Assembly (NCBI RefSeq): GCF_014646915.1
Contig: NZ_BMOE01000007.1
Coordinates: 1-64,000, forward strand
Source: Deinococcus aquiradiocola
GTDB lineage: Bacteria > Deinococcota > Deinococci > Deinococcales > Deinococcaceae
Reading direction: 5' to 3'
Length of the DNA: 64,000 nt
This document shows positions 37,636 to 45,166 of the stretch, one piece after another; position 1 is the stretch's first letter, and each line of letters opens with the position of its first letter. The notes beneath the pieces were generated by a model. It was not told the origin of the DNA. It saw nothing but the letters and a program-made list of their open reading frames with translations, and made no database searches. The position numbers and the translations under genes were made by a program.

Positions 37636-38496
37636 CTAGTACTTCTTCTCGACGACGCTCTCGGCCGTGACGCGCAGCATGGCGGCCGCCTCGGGACGGC
37701 GGGCGAGCAGGGCGGCGTACAGCACTTCCAGCACCAGCGTCTGTGAGACGAGGGTGTCGAGCACCGAGTCGGTGAGCGGGTCTTCCTGCGTGGACGTGAA
37801 CAGCACGGCTTTGGCGTGGCGGGTGATGGGGGAGCGGGCGCGGTGCGTGATGGCGACCGTGTAGTGACCGTGCGACTGCGCGAGGCGCAGGTGCTGCACG
37901 GTGTCGATGGTGCTGCCGGAGCTCGACAGGGCGATCACGACGCCGCCGCGCGGCAGGGTGGAGATGCTGACGGCCGACTGGTGCGGGTCGGTGTATGCCG
38001 TGGCGGTGAGGCCGATGCGCAGCAGGCGGTGCGCGAACAGTTGCGCGACGAGGCCGGAGTTGCCCTGGCCGGTCAGGTCGACGCGTGGCGCGCGGGCGAG
38101 CGCGGAGGCGACGTCGTCCAGCACCTGCGGGTCGAGGAGGCGTCCGGTGTCTTCGAGGGTGCGGCAGGCCTGTTTGACGACCTGCGCGGCCTGCCCGGCC
38201 AGGTCGCCGGGGTGGGCGGGCGCGCCGGGGTCCCGTCCGGCGACGTCGGAGGCGAGGGCGATCTTGAAGGCGTGGAAGCCCGCGAATTCCAGTTTGTGGC
38301 ACAGCCGCGTGATGGTCGCTTCGCCTACCCCGGCGGAACCGGCGAGTTCGGTGATGGTCTGGTGCATGACCGTCTCGGCGTGCGTGACGACGTGCTCGGC
38401 GAGCCGCTGCAGGGACGGCGAGAGGGCGTGCGCGTGCAGGCGGATGCGGTGGATCACGCCCGGCGCTGCGGCGGGGCGGGCTGCGGTCTGACTCAT
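37636..38496 (-). CDS. MurR/RpiR-family transcriptional regulator
   Basis: This 286-aa protein has an N-terminal RpiR helix-turn-helix (LSPSLQRLAEHVVTHAETVMHQTITELAGSAGVGEATITRLCHKLEFAGFHAFKIAL). A C-terminal SIS domain follows (RVDLTGQGNSGLVAQLFAHRLLRIGLTA, then VVIALSSSGSTIDTVQHLRLAQ), which binds phosphosugars. MurR-type members sense MurNAc-6-P or GlcNAc derivatives. ATG 38496 follows AGGAGCGTCC. ATG 38568 is an alternative. It precedes the ABC-nagZ genes by 91 bp and is probably their regulator, with operators at 38582-38630. Confidence 0.92.
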   Translation of the reverse strand: MSQTAARPAAAPGVIHRIRLHAHALSPSLQRLAEHVVTHAETVMHQTITELAGSAGVGEATITRLCHKLEFAGFHAFKIALASDVAGRDPGAPAHPGDLAGQAAQVVKQACRTLEDTGRLLDPQVLDDVASALARAPRVDLTGQGNSGLVAQLFAHRLLRIGLTATAYTDPHQSAVSISTLPRGGVVIALSSSGSTIDTVQHLRLAQSHGHYTVAITHRARSPITRHAKAVLFTSTQEDPLTDSVLDTLVSQTLVLEVLYAALLARRPEAAAMLRVTAESVVEKKY

Positions 38497-38573
38497 GGAC
38501 GCTCCTGGGTGTGCAGGGGAGGTCTGGATCACGAATCCGGGCGAACGAATGGACGGCCTGAGGTGCATTCATC

Positions 38574-38630
38574 TTAAGGGCTGAAAATTATTTTTGTCAA
38601 TATGCCCTTAAACGATGAAAGTTATTTTCA
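38574..38630. promoter_or_regulatory. RpiR-type operators inside a larger inverted repeat
   Basis: TGAAAGTTATTTTCA (38616-38630) is an inverted repeat with 5-bp arms TGAAA/TTTCA. A related half-symmetric site TGAAAATTATTTTTGTCA lies at 38582-38599. These fit the GAAA-N5-TTTC pattern of MurR/RpiR boxes. A separate perfect 8-bp inverted repeat, TTAAGGGC (38574-38581) with GCCCTTAA (38604-38611), brackets the first site. The region lies between rpiR and the divergent APC permease, and is AT-rich. Confidence 0.6.
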
Positions 38631-38820
38631 AGCGGCTGGTCATCCGACCAGGGGAGCGCGCCAGGTGGTCAGTGCCCGCGCCCGCCCACCAGGCGCAGCC
38701 TGTGGACGTGAGCGCAGATCCCCTCCCACCCCTGAATCCACGTCCACTGCCCGCCCTGCAGCGGCCCGTCCGCCTGACCTGCTCCCTCTGCCCGGGCGGC
38801 CAGGCCTGGAGGTGGCGCGC

Positions 38821-40710
38821 GTGACCCTGATGCAGCGCCTGCTCGGCCGTCCGCTCGCCACCGCCGAGGAGCAGCGGCAGCGGATCTCCCCCTGGATGGG
38901 CGTGCCGGTCCTCGGCCTGGACGCCCTGTCGAGCGCCGCGTACGGCCCGGAGGCCGCCATGACGGTGCTGCTCGTGGCCGGAACGGCCGGGCAGGCCCTC
39001 ATCACGCCGATCATGCTGGGCGTGATCGCGCTGCTGCTGGTGCTGTACGCGTCGTACCGGCAGACGATCCGGGCGTACCCGCAGGGCGGCGGATCGTACA
39101 CCGTCGCGCGCACGAACCTCGGCGTGAACGCGGGCCTGCTCGCGGCGGCCGCCCTGGTGCTGGACTACGTCATGAACGTCGCGGTCGGCATCTCGGCCGG
39201 GGTGGGCGCGCTCGTGTCCGCCCTGCCGGTCCTGCTGCCGCTGCGGCCCGAACTGTGCCTGCTGCTGCTGCTCGTGATCGCGGTCGTCAACCTGCGCGGC
39301 GTCCGCGATTCCGGCGTGGCCTTCATGCTGCCCACCGTGCTGTTCGTGCTGCTGCTGCTCGGCGTGATCGTGGCGGGCGTGCTGCAGGTCGTCCTGACGG
39401 GCGGGCATCCCGTCCCGGTCGTCGCGCCGCAGGCGGGGGCGGCATCCGCCGCCGTGGGCCTGAGCGCGTGGCTGATCGTGCGGGCCTTCTCGGCCGGGTG
39501 CACCGCCATGACCGGTATCGAGGCCGTCAGCAACGGCGTCGGCAGCTTCCGCGCGCCGGCCGTGCGGAACGCGCGGCTGGCCCTGACCTTCATCGTGGGT
39601 CTGCTGGGCGTCCTGCTCGCCGGGATCGCCTTTCTCGCCCGCGCGTACGGCGTCACGGCGACCGACCCCGCGTCTCCCGAGTACCGCAGTGTCCTGACGA
39701 CCCTGATCGCGGCCGTGACCGGGACGGGCCCGGTGTACGCGGTGTCCGTCGCGGCGATCCTCGCGGTGCTGTGCCTGAGCGCCAACACCAGTTTCGCGGG
39801 CCTGCCGCGCGTCGCGAAGCTCCTCGCGGACGACGATTACCTCCCGCACGGTTTCGCGTCCCGCGGTCCGCGCCTCGTGTACACCTGGGGCGTCGTGAGT
39901 CTCACGCTGCTCGCGGCCCTGCTGCTCGTTGTCTTCGGGGGCGTCACGGACCGGCTCGTGCCGCTCTTCGCGATCGGGGCGTTCCTGGCCTTCACCCTCT
40001 CGCAGCTCGGCATGGTCGGGCACTGGCGGCGCCTGCGTCAGCGCGGCCTCCCGCTGGTCCTGAACGCCTTCGGCGCGGCGGCGAGCGGCGTGACCCTGCT
40101 GGTCGTGCTCGCCTCCAAGTTCACCGAGGGCGCCTGGGTCACGCTGCTGATCGTTCCGGGGCTGGTGCTGGCGTTCCGTGCCACGCACCGTCACTACCGC
40201 CACGTGCAGGCCGAGATCACCACCGAGCACCCCCTCGACTTCACGCCGCGGCCCGCGCCGATCGTCATCGTGCCGGTGCAGGCCTGGACGACCGTCACCC
40301 GCAAGGCCCTGCGGTTCGCGCGGCAGCTCGGGGATGTCCGCGCGGTCCACGTGCTCACCGAGCAGGACGGCCACGACCTGCAGGACCGCTGGGCCGCCTG
40401 CGTGACCGGACCGGCCGCGGCGAGTGGCGCGCCCGCCCCCACCCTGGTGCTTCTGGAGTCTCCGTACCGGCAGCTGCTGGAACCGCTGCTCGACTACGTG
40501 CACGCCGTGGAGCAGGACTGCCCGGACCGGCAGGTGGTGGTGCTCGTGCCGGAACTGGTCGGCCCGCGCCTCACGCATTCGCTGCTGCACAACGCCCGCA
40601 GCGCCGTCCTCAAGGCGCGCCTCTCGTTCGGCGGGGACCGCCGCGTGGTCGTGATGCAGGTCCCCTGGTCGCTCGACGACACCCAGGGACGGGGCCGGGC
40701 GCCGCGTTGA
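38821..40710 (+). CDS. APC-family amino acid/polyamine permease with C-terminal soluble domain
   Basis: This 629-aa protein begins with the APC signature PVLGLDALSSAAYGPEAAMTVLL, followed by YPQGGGSYTVARTNLG and about 12 TM segments to residue 440. A soluble C-terminal part of about 180 aa begins IVIVPVQAWTTVTRKALRFARQLG, resembling a universal-stress-like domain found in many such permeases. GTG 38821 or ATG 38830 are possible starts. The frame further upstream (to 38602) is proline-rich and contains the operators, so it is rejected. Substrate unknown. Confidence 0.85.
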   Translation: MTLMQRLLGRPLATAEEQRQRISPWMGVPVLGLDALSSAAYGPEAAMTVLLVAGTAGQALITPIMLGVIALLLVLYASYRQTIRAYPQGGGSYTVARTNLGVNAGLLAAAALVLDYVMNVAVGISAGVGALVSALPVLLPLRPELCLLLLLVIAVVNLRGVRDSGVAFMLPTVLFVLLLLGVIVAGVLQVVLTGGHPVPVVAPQAGAASAAVGLSAWLIVRAFSAGCTAMTGIEAVSNGVGSFRAPAVRNARLALTFIVGLLGVLLAGIAFLARAYGVTATDPASPEYRSVLTTLIAAVTGTGPVYAVSVAAILAVLCLSANTSFAGLPRVAKLLADDDYLPHGFASRGPRLVYTWGVVSLTLLAALLLVVFGGVTDRLVPLFAIGAFLAFTLSQLGMVGHWRRLRQRGLPLVLNAFGAAASGVTLLVVLASKFTEGAWVTLLIVPGLVLAFRATHRHYRHVQAEITTEHPLDFTPRPAPIVIVPVQAWTTVTRKALRFARQLGDVRAVHVLTEQDGHDLQDRWAACVTGPAAASGAPAPTLVLLESPYRQLLEPLLDYVHAVEQDCPDRQVVVLVPELVGPRLTHSLLHNARSAVLKARLSFGGDRRVVVMQVPWSLDDTQGRGRAPR

Positions 40711-40722
40711 CTTGTCATACGG

Positions 40723-40780
40723 TGTTGATCCGATTCCAGGGATGCCGGAAACAGCTCGGTCCCGGACATCTTTGTTCAGC
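40723..40780 (+). repeat. Left-end fragment of the dispersed repeat joined to the 19-bp repeat
   Basis: ATACGGTGTTGATCCGATTC (40725 onward) and the following cagggatgccggaaacagc match the left half of the intact copy at 60041. From 40762 the sequence changes to CCGGACATCTTTGTTCAGC, identical to 5245-5263. The two repeat types are therefore nested or fused here. The fragment begins about 13 bp after the APC permease stop codon. Confidence 0.6.
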
Positions 40781-40889
40781 TGTGCTCTCTGCCTACTTGC
40801 CTGTACTTTTTGGACTCACTTTAGTCGTGTAGATTAACCGTAAATCTATGATTGTTTTTATGCTTCTTCGACGGACAGTTTGGCTCTGT

Positions 40890-40943
40890 TTGACTTAAAT
40901 TCAGATGAAGATTACAGTATCCACATCCCCGACCTGGATGTGG
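40890..40943 (+). promoter_or_regulatory. Promoter and 5' hairpin for the small leader-peptide gene
   Basis: TTGACT (40890-40895), a 17-bp spacer and TACAGT (40913-40918) make one of the best sigma-70-like promoters in the window. Transcription would start about 40925, inside or next to a perfect hairpin CCACATCC-N7-GGATGTGG (40921-40943). About 140 nt of untranslated leader follow before ATG 41069. An inverted repeat TAGATT-N7-AATCTA at 40830-40848 lies upstream. The stretch 40800-40920 is unusually AT-rich for the window. Confidence 0.6.
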
Positions 40944-41068
40944 AGAATCTCACACTTCGGCTGAGTTGCCTTTCACCCTCCCCAGGTCCTGATCTTCCCG
41001 CCGTCTCCTCGGGGCGACCGCATCGTCGAATACCGCGCAGAGTTCACTCGCAGGAACAGGGGGGAGAC

Positions 41069-41218
41069 ATGACCGAAGAACGTCAGGTCGAGGAACTGGA
41101 GGAAGTCGTGCCAGTGCGTGCGACGTACCAGCCGCCGGAGCTCGTCAATCTGGGGGCGTGGAGGGAACTGACCAGAACGCTCCCGGGGACTGGCTTCGGT
41201 GGCGGTCAGGGCGGATGA
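41069..41218 (+). CDS. RiPP precursor-like small peptide with lasso-type leader
   Basis: A 49-aa peptide. The segment YQPPELVNLGAWRELT (20-35) fits the YxxPxLxxxG...T pattern of lasso-peptide leaders, which the RiPP recognition element binds. The tail after Thr (RTLPGTGFGGGQGG) is glycine-rich and has no Asp or Glu at positions 7-9, so a normal lasso macrolactam cannot form. ATG 41069 has a GGGGGAGA site 6 bp upstream. No cyclase, protease, RRE or exporter gene is near. It may be an orphan precursor, a relic, or a member of the wider leader-like family with another role. Confidence 0.55.
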   Translation: MTEERQVEELEEVVPVRATYQPPELVNLGAWRELTRTLPGTGFGGGQGG

Positions 41219-41299
41219 ACACGCTTTTCCCGTTCACAGTGTAGAAGGCCGCACCGCTCAGGCCATGCTCCTGTGCTGTCGCTGATCCACCGTTTCGAT

Positions 41300-41897
41300 C
41301 TGCACTCGTCAACACTGTGGGCGACAGCGGTGGCGGGATGACCGTGAGCACCATCCTGACGATGGTCGGCGGGACCATTACCGGTAACACAGCTGTCAAC
41401 GCCGGCGGTAGGTTCAGCCTCAGCACTGCGGCCAGCACCGTTCAGGGCGGCGTGATCGGCAACAACACCGTCAGGGGGCATGGACGGGGCGGCAGCGTGC
41501 GGCTTCACAGCGCGGGCAGGATGACGGCCAGCGGAGGCACGATCAGTGAACATCAGGCTCCGTACGGTGCGGTGCTGCAGTGCTGATCACCGGCCCTTAC
41601 CAGACGCTCTCCGCTGCCGAGTGTGTGCTCTCCGGCGCGAGCGTCACGGGGAATACGGTGACGGATCCCAGCAATGTCGGTGGGGGTTTTTCCAATGAGG
41701 GCAAGCTGACCGTCACCAGCGTCAGCGTCTCAGGGAACTCCCCGGACAATGTCTTCACCGAGCAGGAACTGACGACCAGAGGCTGCAGAACGCCCGCCAT
41801 CAACGGGCGGTAACTTCGGCAGGAGCAACGCGCAGGACAGGCAGGCGGAGGCAGCGGGACTGGCACCCTGCCCGGCAACGTCGTCCAGAGCCAGTGA
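41300..41897 (+). pseudogene. Broken beta-helix (adhesin/polymorphic outer-membrane type) gene
   Basis: Two frames encode short repeats typical of right-handed beta-helix proteins: NTVGDSGGGMTVS, VGGTITGNTAVNAGG and VQGGVIGNNTV in the first (to 41586), ASVTGNTVTDPSNVGGGFSNEGKLTVTSVSVSGN in the second (from 41580). A third shift is needed to reach GGSGTGTLPGNVVQSQ and stop at 41897. At least two frameshifts and a missing N-terminus make it a pseudogene. The lipoprotein gene starts 15 bp later. Confidence 0.65.
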
Positions 41898-41911
41898 GAC
41901 AGGGGGACAAC

Positions 41912-43681
41912 ATGGGGTATAAACGGGGAATACTGTGCACCGGTCTGGCGTTGACGCTGGCCGCGTGCGGACCATCAGGTACCCAGAGTCCGGCGGCCTT
42001 GCCGGGGACCACCGCCGAGACCACCGGGCCCGAGATCCTTGGCGTGGTCAAGGTCGAATTCCAGCACATCGGTCAGGCCGACTTCTCGGTGCAGGCCACC
42101 ATGGTCGGGGACGGCCTCGCGTCGCAGACGCTGACCCGCACCGGGGCGCTGTCGTTCACGCAGGGCGCGCGCGGGTCCTTCACCGGGCCCGACCACGTGC
42201 GCTACCTCTACGGGCAGCTGAACGTCAACAACACCGGTCCGGCCCGCAGCAACCTCACCCTGCTGGGCATCAATGCCAAGGTGACCGGCGGCTTCCGGAG
42301 CCTGGGCGACACCTCGCTGGCCGCCGCGTCCCGGGCCAACGGCGAGCCGCTCACGGCCCTGGAGGCGCGCAAGGTGCTGCCGCTGCACCGCCGCGACCTG
42401 ATCGGCGGTGCGGTGCAGGTGGTCGATGCCCAGGCCGACTTCCAGGCGTACCCCGAGACGGCCATCACACCGGCGATCGCCAACTTCATGGCGGGCTCGC
42501 CGTACAACGGCTACGCCTTCCCCTTCGGTTTCGTGGCGCGCAGCAAGACCAACGCCAGCACCCGGCTGGTGCCGAGCGGCACGGCGGCCGGCACGGTGAC
42601 GCTGGCCTTCCGGTACCCGGACGAGGACCCGAACAGCACCAGCGACGACCTGAATTCGTTCACGTGGTACGGGCTGGTCACGTCCGACACCGAGAACCGC
42701 GAGACGGCCGACCCCTTCGAGACGGACACCGTGCGGGCGTGCGCGGCGGCGCAGACGCTGTACGGCGGGGCGGCGACGGTGGTGGCGGCGACCCTGCGCA
42801 ACCTGCCACCGACGAACTGCGGCCGGACCAACACCACCGCGCAGGACGTGTACACGGTGCGGACCTCCGGCCGTCCCGGGTCGCCCACCACCAAGGTCCC
42901 CGACCTGACCATTGCGCCCTCGGCCGGGACCGACGTGGTGGTGTTCAACGACGTCAATCCGTTCATCGATGGGGCTGCCTACAGCAATCCCAACAACACC
43001 ACGCTGGTGCAGAACCTGGTGAACTACACGCCGGTCTCGGGCATCAGGGCCAGCAGTAAGACCGTCTGGATGGAATTCGGTCACGGTACCTTCTGTCAGG
43101 GTTACTGCTCGGCCCCGTATCTGTCGACCATGAAATCGATCATCACGTCCCAGGGCTATACCGTTCAAGATATCGCTTCGGCTACACTTCCAGTCATTCC
43201 TCAGAGTGTCAAAGTGATCTTCCTCTGGAACCCACTGACGAACTTCACGGTGGCCGAAATCAACGCCCTCAAGGCATTCTCGAGTGAGGGCGGCCGTATC
43301 GTCTTCATCGGCGAATGGGACGGCTTCTACGGCACAGGAATCAGCGTCGAGAATGCCTTCCTGATCAACATGGGCGCGGTCATGCGCAACACCGGCGGCG
43401 CGGTCGACTGCAACTACAACACCGAGCCCGGCACCTCGCTGCGGCCTTCGCAGATCACGGCCGGACTGACCAACCTGACCGTCGCCTGCGCCTCAGTCAT
43501 CGCCCCAGGCCCCGACGACTTCATCTTCCTGTACGATCAGAGCAACACCCTGCCGCTCGCCGGCGTGGCCCGCATCAACACCACACCCATTGCCACGGTC
43601 GTCTCAGCCTCGCTGAAGCCGCAGGCGCTCGCATCCCTGGCTGCACCTGCGCTCAACCCGGCGTCGCCGTCCGGTTACTGA
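41912..43681 (+). CDS. Large lipoprotein of unknown function
   Basis: This 589-aa exported protein has a lipobox, LTLAAC with Cys19, after a signal segment (GILCTGLALTLAAC). The N-terminal half is strand-rich (GVVKVEFQHIGQADFSVQATMVGDG). It carries a cysteine pair in RACAAAQTLYGG..PPTNCGRTN. The C-terminal part has an alternating beta/alpha segment (SVKVIFLWNPLTNFTVAEINALKAFSSEGGRIVFIGEW) that resembles glutamine-amidotransferase-like or DUF4350-type folds. No catalytic residues are recognised. ATG 41912 follows GGGGGAC. A strong hairpin follows the stop. Confidence 0.78.
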   Translation: MGYKRGILCTGLALTLAACGPSGTQSPAALPGTTAETTGPEILGVVKVEFQHIGQADFSVQATMVGDGLASQTLTRTGALSFTQGARGSFTGPDHVRYLYGQLNVNNTGPARSNLTLLGINAKVTGGFRSLGDTSLAAASRANGEPLTALEARKVLPLHRRDLIGGAVQVVDAQADFQAYPETAITPAIANFMAGSPYNGYAFPFGFVARSKTNASTRLVPSGTAAGTVTLAFRYPDEDPNSTSDDLNSFTWYGLVTSDTENRETADPFETDTVRACAAAQTLYGGAATVVAATLRNLPPTNCGRTNTTAQDVYTVRTSGRPGSPTTKVPDLTIAPSAGTDVVVFNDVNPFIDGAAYSNPNNTTLVQNLVNYTPVSGIRASSKTVWMEFGHGTFCQGYCSAPYLSTMKSIITSQGYTVQDIASATLPVIPQSVKVIFLWNPLTNFTVAEINALKAFSSEGGRIVFIGEWDGFYGTGISVENAFLINMGAVMRNTGGAVDCNYNTEPGTSLRPSQITAGLTNLTVACASVIAPGPDDFIFLYDQSNTLPLAGVARINTTPIATVVSASLKPQALASLAAPALNPASPSGY

Positions 43682-43700
43682 ACGCTCCAGGGATTCCTAC

Positions 43701-43727
43701 AAGGCTCGCCGAGATTCGGTGAGCCTT
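43701..43727 (+). terminator. Hairpin terminator after the lipoprotein gene
   Basis: AAGGCTC-g-CCGA (from 43701) pairs with TCGG-t-GAGCCTT (to 43727), an 11-bp stem with one mismatch and a tight loop, starting 19 bp after the stop. Confidence 0.7.
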
Positions 43728-43743
43728 GTGGAAGGTGTCCTGG

Positions 43744-44425
43744 TACGGTTTTGATCCGATTCCAGCTCAGGACCGGACACCTTGACCTCAGACTGCTCCT
43801 GGTGCAGGAAGACGATGCCCAGGACCAGGAGGTTCAGCGGAGCGTCCCCCGTTCCCAGGTCGTCCGGTCAAGGCTCGACAGCAGTGTTCCCGCCGGAAGG
43901 AGAGACGGGATCAGCGACAGGAAGACGTCATCGGTCAGCTGTTCATCCCGGAAGGCCCGTTCTAAACGGCGTTTTTTGGCGTCATGCGAACTCTCGCCTG
44001 ACAGGTGAGCGCACAGTGCACTGGGGTTGACGGGTTGACCGGTGATCATGGCCTGCACCACATCGACCATGCGCTTCAGGGTGTCGATGCGCAGGTGGGG
44101 GTTCAGGGCTTTGAACCGCCGAGGAGTTTCACCCGGGTGAAATCGGGCAGGATCTGGAGTCGTCACACACCCAGAACACTGCCCGTTTCGTTGCCTGACC
44201 GTAACCACGCCGACCCTTCAACATTTCCGCTCTGGGGGGCCGAACAAAGATGACCGCTACTGAGCGGCAACAGCACCGACATCCCTTCCTGGACAGGGCA
44301 GCGCCCTGCAGGACGCTTATCAGCGCTCATGAGGACGCTCGCCCGCTTCGATCTCCTGCAAGCCGTACTTGTGGGCACTCGCCCCGCTCGGCTGAACTCC
44401 AGAAGTTCAGCTCAACACCGGATCA
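43744..44425. repeat. Dispersed repeat copy interrupted by an IS4-family fragment
   Basis: 43744-43765 matches the left end of the intact repeat (TACGGTTTTGATCCGATTCC). About 44259-44425 matches its remainder: aacagcaccgacatcccttcc, ccgtacttgtgggcactcgc, hairpin GCTGAACT-N5-AGTTCAGC at 44391-44411, and end TCAACACCGGATCA. Between them lies a truncated IS4-type transposase gene. The right end overlaps the stop codon (44423-44425) of the alpha/beta hydrolase gene on the minus strand. Confidence 0.65.
43766..44208 (-). pseudogene. IS4-family transposase, N-terminal fragment
   Basis: The minus-strand frame contains LNPHLRIDTLKRMVDVVQAM, SALCAHLSGESSHDAKKRRL and SLLPAGTLLSSLDRTTWERG, the N-terminal part of IS4-type transposases up to the first catalytic Asp (SLDRTTWE). 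After TWERG the frame shifts near 43838 and continues as APLNLLVLGIVFLHQEQSEV before running into the repeat at 43765. The remaining two-thirds of the gene is absent. Confidence 0.7.
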
Positions 44426-45166
44426 GGCGTGCAGGGTGCGCGGCAGGAAGTGCCGGAGTTCCTCCAGCAGGCGCTCCGGGGCTTCCTGCGGGAAGCCGTG
44501 CCCGACGCCCGGCAGGATGCGGGCGGGGACGCCGAGGGCGTCGCCGTGCGCGCGGACCATCTGCGGCGTGATGAGCGCGTCGAGTTCCCCGCCGAGCACG
44601 AGGACCGGCAGGCCGCGCAGCAGGGCCGGGTCGACGCTCCACGCGGCGAGGGCGCGCGCGTTGCCGGTGTAGAGCGGGGCGGCCATGCGGGCCGCGTCGT
44701 GCAGCAGTTGACCGAAGTTGGCGGGCCGTCCGGACGGGAAGAGGGCCGCGAGGCTCAGTTCCAGCAGGGCGGCGTGGCCGGGCAGCAGGTCCAGGACGGG
44801 GTAGTTCTCTTCCGGGGTGATCAGGCCGCCGGGCGGGGCGCTGGCGGCGAGGACGAGGCCCGCGCAGGTGCCGGGCGACTGGCGGGCGGCCTCCATCACG
44901 ACCGCGCCGCCGAGCGAGTGGCCGAGCAGCACCGGGCGCGTGAGGCCGCGCTCCTCGATGTAGTGGTTGAGCCACGCCGCGTAGCGGGGGACGCTGACCT
45001 CTCCGTCCTGCGGGGTGCCGGCGAATCCGGGGAGATTGGGGGCGTGCACGGTCCAGCCGTCCGGCGGGGCGGCCTGAAGGTCGTCCCACCACGCGGCGGA
45101 GGCGAAGTTGCCGTGCACGGCGATCAGGTGCCGGGCTGGAGCAGGTTCGGGTGTCGGGATGGTCAT
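44423..45166 (-). CDS. Alpha/beta hydrolase
   Basis: This 247-aa hydrolase has LIAVHGNFASAAWWDDL (oxyanion region HGN), the nucleophile elbow GHSLGG, LVLGGELDALITP (acid) and LPGVGHGFPQEAPERL (His). It belongs to the esterase/hydrolase group with unknown substrate. ATG 45166 overlaps the end of the upstream MetX-like gene by 4 bp, so both are one operon. Its stop codon is the outermost TGA of a dispersed repeat. Confidence 0.9.
   Translation of the reverse strand: MTIPTPEPAPARHLIAVHGNFASAAWWDDLQAAPPDGWTVHAPNLPGFAGTPQDGEVSVPRYAAWLNHYIEERGLTRPVLLGHSLGGAVVMEAARQSPGTCAGLVLAASAPPGGLITPEENYPVLDLLPGHAALLELSLAALFPSGRPANFGQLLHDAARMAAPLYTGNARALAAWSVDPALLRGLPVLVLGGELDALITPQMVRAHGDALGVPARILPGVGHGFPQEAPERLLEELRHFLPRTLHA

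Noticed and set aside
41069..41218. Functional lasso-peptide biosynthetic gene cluster
   Set aside because: Only the leader-like peptide is present. No B, C or D genes lie within the window and the core lacks Asp/Glu at 7-9, so only an orphan precursor-like gene is claimed.
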